The translations under genes were made by a program, and so were the position numbers. Positions 35,078 to 44,119 of a stretch of DNA of 51,896 nucleotides are shown in pieces. The first letter of the stretch is position 1. Every line of letters begins with the position of its first letter. Under the pieces are notes generated by a model. The model had not been told where the DNA came from, did not search any database, and worked only from the letters and a program-made list of their open reading frames with translations. The DNA comes from Solobacterium sp. Lineage in GTDB: Bacteria > Bacillota_I > Bacilli_A > Erysipelotrichales > Erysipelotrichaceae. The stretch is from contig JAFRJJ010000021.1 of assembly GCA_017432325.1 (NCBI GenBank), positions 1 through 51,896 on the forward strand, read 5' to 3'.

Positions 35078-35902
35078 TTATTCCTCCTGTGCTCCAAGGT
35101 CATTCAGGGCGACTTTGATCAGATCGCCGCTCGGAGCCTTTCCATGCCAGTCCACATTGTTCTCCATGAATGATACGCCTTTGCCTTTAACTGTATTGGC
35201 AATGATAACTGTCGGTACACCCTTGACAGTCTTTGCTTCAGCGAACGCATTCTGGATCTCGTTATAATCATGTCCGTCGATCTCGATCACGTTCCAGCCG
35301 AATGCTGCGAACTTCGGTCCGATCGGGTTGGGTCCGATGACATGATCTGTCGTACCGTCGATCTGGAGGTTGTTGACGTCAACAATACCGCACAGATTGT
35401 CAAGTTTATAATGGTGGGCAGCCATTGCTGCTTCCCAGATCTGTCCTTCTTCCACTTCACCGTCACCCATGAGGCAGTAGATCCTGTGATCATTGCCGTC
35501 AAGGCGGTTGGCCAGTGCCATGCCGTTAGCTGCGGAAAGTCCCTGTCCCAGAGACCCGGTGCTCATATCGACACCCGGAACCATGTTCATATTCGGATGA
35601 CCCTGCAGTCTTGAATCCAGCTGTCTGAATGTCTTCAACTCTTCATGGGGAATGATCCCTTTGGCAGCCAGGATCGCGTATAAAGCAGGTGATGCATGTC
35701 CTTTGGAAAGTACAAAGCGGTCACGGTCAATGCTGACCGCGTTTTCCGGAGTAATATCCATTACATTAAAGTAGAGTACCGTGAGAATGTCAGTACAGCC
35801 CAGGGATCCTCCGGGATGACCGGACTGTGCTCTGCTAACCTGTCTGATAATATCTATCCGGACATCATTAGCAATCTGTTTCAGTTCTTCAACTGTTTTC
35901 AT
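35078..35902 (-). CDS. Transketolase, N-terminal subunit
   Basis: The 274-residue protein is the diphosphate-binding half of transketolase. It has SGHPGGSLGCTDILTVLYF near the N-terminus, SKGHASPALYA and GSLGQGLSAANGMA. The ThDP motif GDGEVEEGQIWEAAMAAHHYKLDNL with the following DVNNLQIDG holds the magnesium-binding Asp and Asn. I chose the ATG at 35902, which follows GGAGG; the longer frame lacks a site. It is the first gene of the two-gene operon. Split transketolases are common in anaerobic Bacillota for pentose metabolism without an oxidative branch. Confidence 0.93.
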   Translation of the reverse strand: MKTVEELKQIANDVRIDIIRQVSRAQSGHPGGSLGCTDILTVLYFNVMDITPENAVSIDRDRFVLSKGHASPALYAILAAKGIIPHEELKTFRQLDSRLQGHPNMNMVPGVDMSTGSLGQGLSAANGMALANRLDGNDHRIYCLMGDGEVEEGQIWEAAMAAHHYKLDNLCGIVDVNNLQIDGTTDHVIGPNPIGPKFAAFGWNVIEIDGHDYNEIQNAFAEAKTVKGVPTVIIANTVKGKGVSFMENNVDWHGKAPSGDLIKVALNDLGAQEE

Positions 35903-36059
35903 CTGCAAACCTCCGTCTTTTCTCTTCTGCGCGCAAATCATACCATTAAAGTTGTAATAAACATAGTCTTTTAACTAATTAATTCCCTCACAAAATGACC
36001 AATCATACTGTTTTCGGCTATTCAGGAAAATCTTTACAGAAACACAATATATATAAGAA

Positions 36060-36079
36060 GGGTATCCCTCAGAATACCC
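36060..36079 (-). terminator. Hairpin terminator of the ABC exporter operon
   Basis: GGGTAT (36060-36065) pairs with ATACCC (36074-36079) directly next to the stop codon of the second ABC gene. On the minus strand it is followed by TTCTTATATATAT. The T tract is imperfect. Confidence 0.6.
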
Positions 36080-37846
36080 TCAGTTATCCCATTGTGCGTT
36101 GAACAGACCGGCATAGAAACCCTTTTCTGCCAGCAGTGATTCGTGTGTTCCCTGCTCGATCAGGCTTCCGTGGTTCAGAACAAGGATCTGATCAGCAGTT
36201 TTGATCGTGGACAGTCTGTGGGCAATGATGAATGTCGTCTTGCCCTTGCACAGCTCCAGCATTGCATCCTGGATCAGCTGTTCTGTATGTGAGTCAACGT
36301 TCGACGTTGCCTCATCCAGGATCAGCATCCTGGAATCCGACAGCATTGCCCTGGCGATCGTCAGCAGCTGTTTCTGTCCCTTGGAAATATTGACGCCGCT
36401 GTCCGTCAGGACGGTATCATATCCGTTCTTCAGGGACATGATGAAGTCATGCATGTGGGCAGCCTTGCAGACACGTTCCACATCTTCCTTGCCTGCCTTG
36501 TCATTGCCGTAGGCAACGTTCTCATAGATCGTGCCTTCAAACAGCCATGTATCCTGCAGGACCATGGAGAACTGCTTCCTGACGGAATCCCTGGTACTGT
36601 GCATGATGTCATGCCCGTCGATCGATATCGTTCCGCTGTCCGGGTCATAGAACCGCATCAGCAGATTGATGATCGTCGTCTTGCCGGCACCGGTCGGACC
36701 GACGATCGCAACCATCTGTCCGGGTCTTGCATGAATGTTGATCCCGTGCAGGATCTCCGTTCCTTTGATATAGGAGAAATGCAGTTTGTCAAAGTCAACG
36801 CTTCCCTCGGCTGTACCAATGACCACAGCGTCCGGATCATCTGCCGGTTCGCTCGGCTCATCCAGCAGACCGAATACACGGTTTGCGGCAGAGATCGCTG
36901 ACTGCAGCTCCGCGAACAGGTTCGCCGTCTCGCTGATCGGACCGGAGAACTTTCTGGAATACAGCGTGAATGAAGAAATATTGCCGATCGTGATCCGTCC
37001 GAACAGGAACAGCAGTGCCCCGAACGCCGTCACCATGGAAAGCGACAGGTTGTTGATGAACTGTACGGTCGGTCCTACCAGGGTTCCCTGATAGTCTGCC
37101 TCATAATAAGCATCGACAGCTTCCTGGTTCTTCTGGTCGAATCTGCCGATGATCGTATCTTCCTGACCGTAAGCCTTGATCGTCTTATGTCCCGACAGCA
37201 TTTCCTCGGCAAAGCCGTTCAGAAGGCCAAGCCTTCTGGAACGCTCATGGAAGAGCGGTCTGACCTTTCGGGTACGCTGTCTTGTGACAAAGATGATCAG
37301 CGGGATGGTCACGATGAAGATCAGACACAGCACGGGTGCGATCTTCAGCATCATCCAGGCGGAACCGATGACCGTGATCAGACTGGTCAGGATCGTGATC
37401 AGGTCACTGGAAAGCGACGTATTGATCGTATCGATATCATAGGAGATCTTGGAGATGATATCTCCGACCTGGTTCCTGTCGAAGAATCCGACAGGCAGTG
37501 TCAGCAGATGTTCAAATACCTGCTGTCTCATCGTTCTGGTAATATTGGCTGAAACCCTGACAATGACCATGCGTGCCATGTAAGAGAATACGGCATTGAT
37601 CAGGATCAGCGCCAGCATGATCTTACAGTAATACAGCACCAGGTCAAAGTTTACGAGACCTTTGCCGCCGATCGCGTCGATCGCGTTTCCGGAGACACTC
37701 GGCACATACAGGTTTGCCAGGTTGGCTGCTATGGTCAGGAACAGGGCAAGGCTCATCATTGCCTTGTTGTCCCAGAGATAGGAGCCCATTCTGATCAGCA
37801 CCGCCTTTTTATTGACAGGCGTCTTTTTTCTTTCCTTATTACTCAA
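36080..37846 (-). CDS. ABC exporter half-transporter (subunit with canonical Walker B)
   Basis: The 588-residue protein fuses a six-helix exporter membrane domain (about residues 20-320) to a nucleotide-binding domain. Walker A is GPTGAGKTT and Walker B ends in the canonical catalytic Glu (LILDEATSNVD). The signature motif is altered to ISKGQ. With its partner upstream it would form a heterodimeric multidrug- or lipid-type exporter. The best start is a TTG at 37846, seven bases after GGGAGG, which overlaps the upstream stop by 8 bases. A longer open frame to 37939 lies inside the partner gene and lacks a site. Confidence 0.9.
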   Translation of the reverse strand: MSNKERKKTPVNKKAVLIRMGSYLWDNKAMMSLALFLTIAANLANLYVPSVSGNAIDAIGGKGLVNFDLVLYYCKIMLALILINAVFSYMARMVIVRVSANITRTMRQQVFEHLLTLPVGFFDRNQVGDIISKISYDIDTINTSLSSDLITILTSLITVIGSAWMMLKIAPVLCLIFIVTIPLIIFVTRQRTRKVRPLFHERSRRLGLLNGFAEEMLSGHKTIKAYGQEDTIIGRFDQKNQEAVDAYYEADYQGTLVGPTVQFINNLSLSMVTAFGALLFLFGRITIGNISSFTLYSRKFSGPISETANLFAELQSAISAANRVFGLLDEPSEPADDPDAVVIGTAEGSVDFDKLHFSYIKGTEILHGINIHARPGQMVAIVGPTGAGKTTIINLLMRFYDPDSGTISIDGHDIMHSTRDSVRKQFSMVLQDTWLFEGTIYENVAYGNDKAGKEDVERVCKAAHMHDFIMSLKNGYDTVLTDSGVNISKGQKQLLTIARAMLSDSRMLILDEATSNVDSHTEQLIQDAMLELCKGKTTFIIAHRLSTIKTADQILVLNHGSLIEQGTHESLLAEKGFYAGLFNAQWDN

Positions 37847-39560
37847 AGAGGGCACCTCCCATCTGTGATTCACAGATCGAGGCATACAGTGCGCTCCTTG
37901 CTGTGAGTTCTTCGTCTGTTCCGATGTCTGACAGATCACCGTTGTCCAGGATCATGATCTGATCGCAGCTGCGGATCGAAGATACACGCTGGGCAATGAT
38001 CACCATCGTCGTATCCGGGTATTTCTCTGCCAGGGCTCTGCGCAGTTTTGCGTCTGTCGCATAGTCCAGGGCACTGCTGGAGTCATCCAGCAGCAGGTAT
38101 TCCGGGTTGGAAGCGAACGCGCGTGACAGCAGGATCCTCTGGCGCTGACCGCCGGATACGTTTGTACCGTTCGTCGTCAGTTCATGTTCCATGCGTTCTT
38201 CCAGCTGGTTGATGAATTCGGAAGCCTGTGCGCTGTCGATTGCCTCTTCCATGGAATCATCGCTGACTTCACGTCCAAAGCGAATATTTTCGGCGATCGT
38301 ATCCGAGAACAGGAAGTCGTTCTGCATGACCAGACCGAACTGTCTTCTCAGTTCGGAAGGTTCAATATTCCGGATATCCGTTCCGTTCAGGTAGATCGCT
38401 CCGCTGTCAATATCATAGAAGTGCAGCAGCAGGCTCATGACAGTTGTCTTGCCGGAGCCCGTGGCACCGAGGATACCGAGTGATTCACCCGGTCTGATTT
38501 TGAAACTGATATGCTTCAGGTTGTCCTTTACCTTCAGATAAGAGAAGGAAACATCACGGAATTCGATCGCGTACTGCGGATCCCCGTCGGGATAATTGCC
38601 CGGCTTCCATGATTTCTCTGACTCTGTCTGCAGTACCTCGTCAATACGGTTGGCACTGGCAATGCCCCTGGAATACATGATGAACATACGGCTGATCGCC
38701 ATCATACTGCGGGAAATGATCGTAAAGTAGGACATGAACGCAATAATGCGTCCTGTTTCGGAGAGCCCCTGGTTGACGCGGTACGCGCCAAGCAGGATGA
38801 CTCCTGTCAGGCCGAGATTCAGGAACAGGTTCATTCCCGGGGAAATAATCGCCATGGTGCGGTTGGCATAGATCTCCTGATCGTGCTGGGCTTTGTTGAC
38901 AGCAGCGTATCTCTTTTTCTCATTCTCGATCCTGCTGAGCGCCTTGATGACACGGATACCCTGTACGTTCTCACGGACAACGCCTACCATCCTGTCACTG
39001 ATCTGCTGTACCTTCGCAAACAGCGGTACGCCCTTTGTCGCGCGTACATAGACGAGCACACTGATAAAAGGAATGACAGCCAGCAATGCCAGGAACAGGA
39101 AGCTGTCCATGAACAAGGTGATTGCCAGACCGCCGACTACGATGATCGGTGCCTTGATGCCCATTCTCTGCATCATGCCGAGCATTCTGTGTACATTATA
39201 AGTATCGCTTGTCAGTCTTGTTTCCAGGGAAGGGATCGTAAAAGCATCTGTTTTTTCACAGCTCAGATACAGTGTCTTCTCAAACAGATCATGACGGATC
39301 GCTCTGGTAGCACGTCTTGACACTTCGGCGGCAGACCGGTTTGCCCGGATATTGCACCACCATGCCAGGATCGAGCATAAGATCATGATGCCGCCCCATT
39401 CCGCGATCAAAACAGTGTTCTTCAGCGGAACGATGTCGTCGATGATCTTCGACAATATATATGGCAGCATCAGTTCCAGCACGGAACCGATCACTTTGAT
39501 CAGCAGTCCGACGAACATCATCCTGCTGACCGGTTTCAGGTATTTCCAGATCATTTTCAT
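37839..39560 (-). CDS. ABC exporter half-transporter (subunit with degenerate Walker B)
   Basis: The 573-residue protein has six membrane helices and a nucleotide-binding domain. Walker A is GATGSGKTT and the signature is canonical (VSGGQRQR). Walker B ends in Asp-Asp (LLLDDSSSALD), so the catalytic Glu is replaced by Asp. This pairs with the altered signature of the next gene to make one weak and one active ATP site, the known layout of heterodimeric exporters such as TM287/288. The substrate is unknown. I chose the ATG at 39560 giving MKMIWKYLKP, with GGAG 11 bases upstream. A TTG at 39578 is possible. Confidence 0.9.
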   Translation of the reverse strand: MKMIWKYLKPVSRMMFVGLLIKVIGSVLELMLPYILSKIIDDIVPLKNTVLIAEWGGIMILCSILAWWCNIRANRSAAEVSRRATRAIRHDLFEKTLYLSCEKTDAFTIPSLETRLTSDTYNVHRMLGMMQRMGIKAPIIVVGGLAITLFMDSFLFLALLAVIPFISVLVYVRATKGVPLFAKVQQISDRMVGVVRENVQGIRVIKALSRIENEKKRYAAVNKAQHDQEIYANRTMAIISPGMNLFLNLGLTGVILLGAYRVNQGLSETGRIIAFMSYFTIISRSMMAISRMFIMYSRGIASANRIDEVLQTESEKSWKPGNYPDGDPQYAIEFRDVSFSYLKVKDNLKHISFKIRPGESLGILGATGSGKTTVMSLLLHFYDIDSGAIYLNGTDIRNIEPSELRRQFGLVMQNDFLFSDTIAENIRFGREVSDDSMEEAIDSAQASEFINQLEERMEHELTTNGTNVSGGQRQRILLSRAFASNPEYLLLDDSSSALDYATDAKLRRALAEKYPDTTMVIIAQRVSSIRSCDQIMILDNGDLSDIGTDEELTARSALYASICESQMGGALFE

Positions 39561-39686
39561 GTTTGAAGTGCTCCACAATAATCATAAACACACCGGTTGC
39601 ATTATGCAATTTTAAGTGCCTGCGATTTATAACAAAAATATACATGGATAAACTGTCGTCTCAATGTTCAGACTTCCTGCTGTATG

Positions 39687-39713
39687 ACCGCAGTTTATGA
39701 CATTATCTGCGGT
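39687..39713. promoter_or_regulatory. Operator-like inverted repeat upstream of the pxp promoter
   Basis: Arms ACCGCAG (39687-39693) and CTGCGGT (39707-39713) are separated by 13 bases. The repeat ends seven bases before the -35 box of the oxoprolinase operon, a position suited to an activator. No T run follows, so a terminator is unlikely. Confidence 0.5.
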
Positions 39714-39720
39714 ACTGTAT

Positions 39721-39749
39721 TTGCACATCTTTCAGCGTATCGCTACAAT
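39721..39749 (+). promoter_or_regulatory. Promoter of the oxoprolinase operon
   Basis: TTGCAC (39721-39726) and TACAAT (39744-39749) are separated by exactly 17 bases. The predicted transcription start near 39756 lies after the in-frame ATG at 39752 and before the ATG at 39776, which supports the latter as the start of pxpB. Confidence 0.7.
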
Positions 39750-39775
39750 GTATGCAAGAAAACCAAGAGGCAGTT

Positions 39776-40525
39776 ATGAAACATATCCATTCGATCCTTC
39801 CTTCCGGAGACAGCGCAGTCCTGATCCGGCTGGAACAGACGATCAGTTCTGAAAACACCATCGAGATATATAACCTGATGTCACAGATCAGGTCTGCCAA
39901 GATCATCGGCATTACCGACCTGATCCCGGCATACTGCTCACTGATGGTCTGCTATGACCCTGCCCTGATCTCATGGCAGTCACTGCATGACCGTCTGAAG
40001 GACCTGTCTTCCCTGCAGCAGAATGACATCACAGTCACCCAGAGGCACATCACCATTCCCGCCGTATACGGCGGCATCTATGGTGAGGATCTGTCCTCTG
40101 TCGCGGAATTATGCGGTCTTTCCGAAGAAGAAGTCATCGCCATTCATTCCGGCACTGATTATTTTGTCCATATGATCGGGTTCCTCCCGGGATTCCCCTA
40201 TCTTGGCGGCCTGGATGAACGGATCGCAGTCAGACGCCTGGATGAGCCGAGGATCAGGATCCCAGCAGGATCCATCGGGATCGGCGGCCGTCAGACAGGC
40301 ATCTATTCCCTGGACTCCCCGGGCGGCTGGAGACTGATCGCAAAAACACCTGTCAGGATCTATGATCCTGCTTCTAAAGACCCCGTACTCTTCAGGCCGA
40401 CGGACATCGTCCGCTTTCAGCCTGTTTCGGAAGCGGAGTACCTGGACATGGAACAGGCAGTTTCAAACGGTGAACATGTCCATATCATCACGGAAGGAGG
40501 CACATCATGGGGATCCGGATCATAA
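39776..40525 (+). CDS. pxpB: 5-oxoprolinase subunit PxpB (KipI family)
   Basis: The 249-residue protein has the carboxyltransferase C/D (KipI) domain. It shows the signature MIGFLPGFPYLGGL, RIPAGSIGIGGRQTGIYSLDSPGGW and a preceding IPAVYGG. PxpA, PxpB and PxpC together hydrolyse 5-oxoproline to glutamate using ATP. The same fold forms half of the carboxyltransferase domain of urea carboxylase. The ATG at 39776 follows AAGAGG and fits the promoter position. Its last 19 bases overlap pxpC, suggesting equimolar synthesis. Confidence 0.93.
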   Translation: MKHIHSILPSGDSAVLIRLEQTISSENTIEIYNLMSQIRSAKIIGITDLIPAYCSLMVCYDPALISWQSLHDRLKDLSSLQQNDITVTQRHITIPAVYGGIYGEDLSSVAELCGLSEEEVIAIHSGTDYFVHMIGFLPGFPYLGGLDERIAVRRLDEPRIRIPAGSIGIGGRQTGIYSLDSPGGWRLIAKTPVRIYDPASKDPVLFRPTDIVRFQPVSEAEYLDMEQAVSNGEHVHIITEGGTSWGSGS

Positions 40526-41520
40526 AAGGCGGAATGTTCACGACCGTACAGGACTCCGGCAGGACCGGCTACCAGGATCTCGGCTTCCATGTATGCGGGG
40601 CAGCGGACAGACGTTCTTTCCGCATTGCCAACCTGCTGCTGGACAATCCGGAAAACGAAGCTGTCCTGGAATGCACACTGATCGGTCCGACCATTGAGTT
40701 TACTTCCGAAATGATCATAGCCATGGCAGGCGGTGATTTCCGTCCCATGATCAATGATGAACCGGTGCCGATGTATCAGGCGCTGTATGTCAGAAAAGGA
40801 GACATCCTGAAGCTCGGCAGTGCCCGCAGCGGCAGACTGTGCTATATCGCCTTCTCCAATTACCTGCAGATCCCAGTTGTCATGGGAAGCAGGTCCACCG
40901 ACACGGTCAGCGGGATCGGCGGATTCAAAGGAAGAAAGCTGGAAGACGGCGACTATATTGAAGAACGCATCAAACGGCGCAAGTACCTCCCCTGGTTCCT
41001 CTCAAGGAAACTGGAGCTGCATGAGTTTGAATCAGACAAAGCAGAGATCAGAGTCATCGCCGGTCCTCAGGATGACATGTTCCCGGAAGCGGGCATCCGT
41101 ACATTCCTGAACAGTGAGTACACTGTTACAAGCGACTTTGACAGAATGGGCGTCCGGCTGGACGGTCCGTTCATTGAGACACGGCAGGGAAGCGACATCA
41201 TATCAGACGGCATCCCCTTCGGCGCAGTCCAGGTTCCGGGACACGGCAAACCGATCATCATGCTGTGCGACAGGCAGACGACCGGAGGCTACGCTAAGAT
41301 CGCAGCAGTGATCTCAGTGGATCTTCCGAAGATCGCCCAGAGAAGGATCTCCGACAAAATACGTTTCAGGCAGGTCTCCGTGGAGACCGCCCAGAAACTG
41401 ATCCGTGAGGAGGAACTTGAGTTCCAGTCCATGCGCGATCAGATACATCAGCCCTGCAAAGAGGTGCTGGACATCAGGCTGACCGCAAAGCGGATGAAGC
41501 AGCTGTTTGAAGAGAATTGA
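40507..41520 (+). CDS. pxpC: 5-oxoprolinase subunit PxpC (KipA family)
   Basis: The 337-residue protein has the carboxyltransferase A/B (KipA) domain: the TVQDSGRTGYQDLG opening, GAADRRSFRIANLLLDNPEN and a C-terminal CDRQTTGGYAKIAAV. It forms a complex with PxpB. Together they equal the carboxyltransferase module of urea carboxylase, split in two. The ATG follows GGAGG inside the end of pxpB. The biotin carboxyl carrier gene starts 11 bases after its stop. Confidence 0.94.
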   Translation: MGIRIIKGGMFTTVQDSGRTGYQDLGFHVCGAADRRSFRIANLLLDNPENEAVLECTLIGPTIEFTSEMIIAMAGGDFRPMINDEPVPMYQALYVRKGDILKLGSARSGRLCYIAFSNYLQIPVVMGSRSTDTVSGIGGFKGRKLEDGDYIEERIKRRKYLPWFLSRKLELHEFESDKAEIRVIAGPQDDMFPEAGIRTFLNSEYTVTSDFDRMGVRLDGPFIETRQGSDIISDGIPFGAVQVPGHGKPIIMLCDRQTTGGYAKIAAVISVDLPKIAQRRISDKIRFRQVSVETAQKLIREEELEFQSMRDQIHQPCKEVLDIRLTAKRMKQLFEEN

Positions 41521-41531
41521 GGTATTGAACT

Positions 41532-41939
41532 ATGGAACTTGATCAGATCGAAAAGCTGGTAAAGCTTCTTGAAAATTCATCATTGAATGAACTGACCATC
41601 AAGGACGGTGATTTCAAGATCAGCATGTCCCGGAATACGTCAGGCACTGCCGTACAGGCAGAGCCTGCGGTACAGAGACCTGCAGACAAAGAAGACATGA
41701 CCGTCAACATCACAAGTCCGATCGTCGGTACATTCTACTCCGCTTCCGGACCGCTGATCCCGGCATATGTCAGGACCGGTGACAAGGTACATGCCGGAGA
41801 TACCGTATGCATCATCGAAGCGATGAAGATGATGAATGAAATACAGGCGGACTTTGACTGTGAGATCCTCGCGGTCCTTGTATCAAATGAACAGAAAGTG
41901 GAATACGGACAGCCGCTGTTCCGTGTCAGGAAGCTGTAA
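41532..41939 (+). CDS. Biotin carboxyl carrier protein (AccB-like)
   Basis: The 135-residue protein has a variable N-terminal region with a short Ala/Pro-rich linker (about residues 38-55). A biotinyl domain follows, with the target Lys99 in EAMKM. It carries biotin between a biotin carboxylase and a carboxyltransferase. No acetyl-CoA carboxytransferase genes (accA, accD) are present here. Its place between pxpC and the biotin carboxylase gene points to a partnership with the Pxp proteins. It may alternatively serve fatty-acid synthesis from a shared operon. GAGGT precedes the ATG. Confidence 0.92.
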   Translation: MELDQIEKLVKLLENSSLNELTIKDGDFKISMSRNTSGTAVQAEPAVQRPADKEDMTVNITSPIVGTFYSASGPLIPAYVRTGDKVHAGDTVCIIEAMKMMNEIQADFDCEILAVLVSNEQKVEYGQPLFRVRKL

Positions 41940-41940
41940 T

Positions 41941-43311
41941 ATGCCGGCCAGGCGCGTACTTGTCGCCGCCAGAGGAGAAATCGCCGTCAGGATCATCCGT
42001 GCCCTGAGAGACATGGGCATTACATCCGTAGCTGTCTACTCTAAAGAAGACTCCTCTGCAATGCATGTCAGACTCGCGGACTACCGCGTATGCATCGGGG
42101 AAGGAAGCGGCAGACATTCCTATATGAACATCTCCAATATCATTACGGCAGCCCTGAACTTCAGCTGTGACGCCATCCATCCGGGATACGGCTTCCTGTC
42201 CGAGAACGCGGACTTTGCGGAAGCCTGCAGGAAGAACGGACTGATCTTTATCGGACCGGAGCCGGAAACGATCCGCCGCATGGGAAACAAACAGGAAGCA
42301 CGCTCCATGATGAAGGCAGCAGGCGTGCCTGTTGTGCCGGGAAGCGATTCCCCCTTATATGATGTACGGGAAGCGAAAAAAGCTGCGGAGGCCATCGGGT
42401 GGCCGGTCATGATCAAAGCGATCCTCGGAGGCGGAGGCAAAGGCATGCGTGAGTGCCGGAGTCCGCAGCGCTTTGAACAGGACTTCAGCATGGCCCAGAG
42501 CGAAGCAGTCAATGCCTTCTCGGATGACGCGATGTACCTGGAGAAACTGGTGGAAGATCCCCGGCATGTCGAGGTACAGGTGCTTGCGGATCAGTTCGGG
42601 CACATCATAACGCTCGGTGACCGTGACTGTTCCGTACAGCGGAACCACCAGAAGCTGATCGAAGAATCACCCAGCCCCGCGATCAGCGATGAGACAAGAA
42701 AACAGATGTACCGCGATGCTGTAAGCGCCGCTTCAGCAGCACATTATACAGGCGCCGGTACCGTAGAATTCATTATCGACCGGGACGGTTCATACTATTT
42801 CCTGGAAATGAATACAAGGATCCAGGTAGAGCATGGTGTGACGGAAATGGAAACAGATACGGACATTGTCATGGAACAGGTGCGTATTGCCTACGGGGAA
42901 CCTCTTTCTCTCAGACAGGAAGATATCCGGATGCACGGCCATACGATCGAATGCCGCATCAATGCCGAGATCCCTGAGAAAGGATTCATACCAAGTCCGG
43001 GCGCGATCAGGAACCTGCATCTGCCGGGAGGAAACGGAGTGCGTGTGGACACCGCCCTGTATACCGGATATACGGTGCCTTCCGAATATGATTCCATGAT
43101 CGCCAAGATCATCGTGCATGCGAAGGACAGGGATTCCGCAATCATGAAGATGCGCACCGCCCTGGATGAGACCGTCATTTCCGGTGTTGATACCAACCTG
43201 GATCTCCAGTATAAGATCCTGCATTCCGATGCATTCTGCAGCGGGACTGCAGATACCGGCTTTGTCAATAAATTTGTGATGGGAGGTACCGGACATGAAG
43301 ATCGACTTTAA
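41941..43311 (+). CDS. Biotin carboxylase (AccC-like)
   Basis: The 456-residue protein is an ATP-grasp biotin carboxylase. VLVAARGEIAVRIIRAL lies at the N-terminus and IHPGYGFLSENADFAE follows. The Gly-rich ATP loop ILGGGGKGMRE, RDCSVQRNHQKLIEESPSP and EMNTRIQVEHGVTEM follow in order. The EH-G-VTE block has Gly where most have Pro. It carboxylates the biotin of the adjacent carrier protein with bicarbonate and ATP. The ATG is one base after the carrier stop, so translation is coupled. Its last 17 bases overlap pxpA. Confidence 0.93.
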   Translation: MPARRVLVAARGEIAVRIIRALRDMGITSVAVYSKEDSSAMHVRLADYRVCIGEGSGRHSYMNISNIITAALNFSCDAIHPGYGFLSENADFAEACRKNGLIFIGPEPETIRRMGNKQEARSMMKAAGVPVVPGSDSPLYDVREAKKAAEAIGWPVMIKAILGGGGKGMRECRSPQRFEQDFSMAQSEAVNAFSDDAMYLEKLVEDPRHVEVQVLADQFGHIITLGDRDCSVQRNHQKLIEESPSPAISDETRKQMYRDAVSAASAAHYTGAGTVEFIIDRDGSYYFLEMNTRIQVEHGVTEMETDTDIVMEQVRIAYGEPLSLRQEDIRMHGHTIECRINAEIPEKGFIPSPGAIRNLHLPGGNGVRVDTALYTGYTVPSEYDSMIAKIIVHAKDRDSAIMKMRTALDETVISGVDTNLDLQYKILHSDAFCSGTADTGFVNKFVMGGTGHEDRL

Positions 43312-44059
43312 CTGTGACATGGGTGAAAGCTTCGGTCCCTGGAATATGGGCAATGACAGCCTGATCGTTCCGTACATTACATCGATCAACGCTGCCTGCG
43401 GCTTCCATGCGTCCGATCCTCTGGTCATGAACAGGACCGTCAGGCTGGCCTGGGAAGCTGGTGTGCAGATCGGCGCGCATCCGGGCTTCCATGACCTGAC
43501 CGGATTCGGAAGAAGACAGATCAGTACGACTCCGGAAGAAGCATATACCGACACGCTTTATCAGATCGGTGCCCTGCATGCCTTTGTCAAAGCGCACGGC
43601 ATGTCGCTCCAGCATGTCAAACCGCACGGAGCGATCTACAACATGGCAGCCAGAGACAGGACACTGGCGAAAGCCATCTGTCAGGCGGTCTGGGACTTTG
43701 ATCCTTCACTGATCATCCTGGCACTGCCGGCAGGCGAGCTGTACAGAACAGCGGAGGAAATGGGTCTGCGGGCTGCCGCGGAAGTATTCGCGGACCGCGC
43801 GTACAATGAGGACGGAACACTGGTATCCCGCAGCACACCGGGATCCATGATCACGGATCCGGACACTGCGGTGAACAGGGTCGTCCGCATGATCAAAGAA
43901 GGAAAAGTCACAGCGATCACCGGAAAGGATATTGATATCCGGGCAGATTCCGTATGTATCCACGGAGACGGAGCCCACGCTGTGGAATTCGCTAAGATGA
44001 TCCGGGAACGTCTGCTCGCAGAACAGATCGATATCGTCCCGCTGAATGAGATCGTATAA
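43295..44059 (+). CDS. pxpA: 5-oxoprolinase subunit PxpA (LamB/YcsF family)
   Basis: The 254-residue protein begins with DFNCDMGESFGPWNMGND, the metal-site block of the LamB/YcsF family. INAACGFHASDP, IGAHPGFHDLTGFGRR and HVKPHGAIYNMAA follow, holding conserved His and Asp residues. It is the subunit that binds 5-oxoproline in the PxpABC complex. GGAGG precedes the ATG inside the end of the biotin carboxylase gene. It is the last gene of the operon and is followed by a strong terminator. Confidence 0.94.
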   Translation: MKIDFNCDMGESFGPWNMGNDSLIVPYITSINAACGFHASDPLVMNRTVRLAWEAGVQIGAHPGFHDLTGFGRRQISTTPEEAYTDTLYQIGALHAFVKAHGMSLQHVKPHGAIYNMAARDRTLAKAICQAVWDFDPSLIILALPAGELYRTAEEMGLRAAAEVFADRAYNEDGTLVSRSTPGSMITDPDTAVNRVVRMIKEGKVTAITGKDIDIRADSVCIHGDGAHAVEFAKMIRERLLAEQIDIVPLNEIV

Positions 44060-44066
44060 ACAAAAG

Positions 44067-44095
44067 CAGTTCATGAAAGGTCATGAACTGTTTTT
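44067..44095 (+). terminator. Terminator of the oxoprolinase operon
   Basis: CAGTTCATGA (44067-44076) pairs with TCATGAACTG (44081-44090) around a four-base loop and is followed by TTTTT. The minus side also has a T-rich tail, so it may serve the convergent Cof-type gene too. Confidence 0.9.
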
Positions 44096-44119
44096 CTAAT
44101 CAGGATAAAGTGTCACGGT

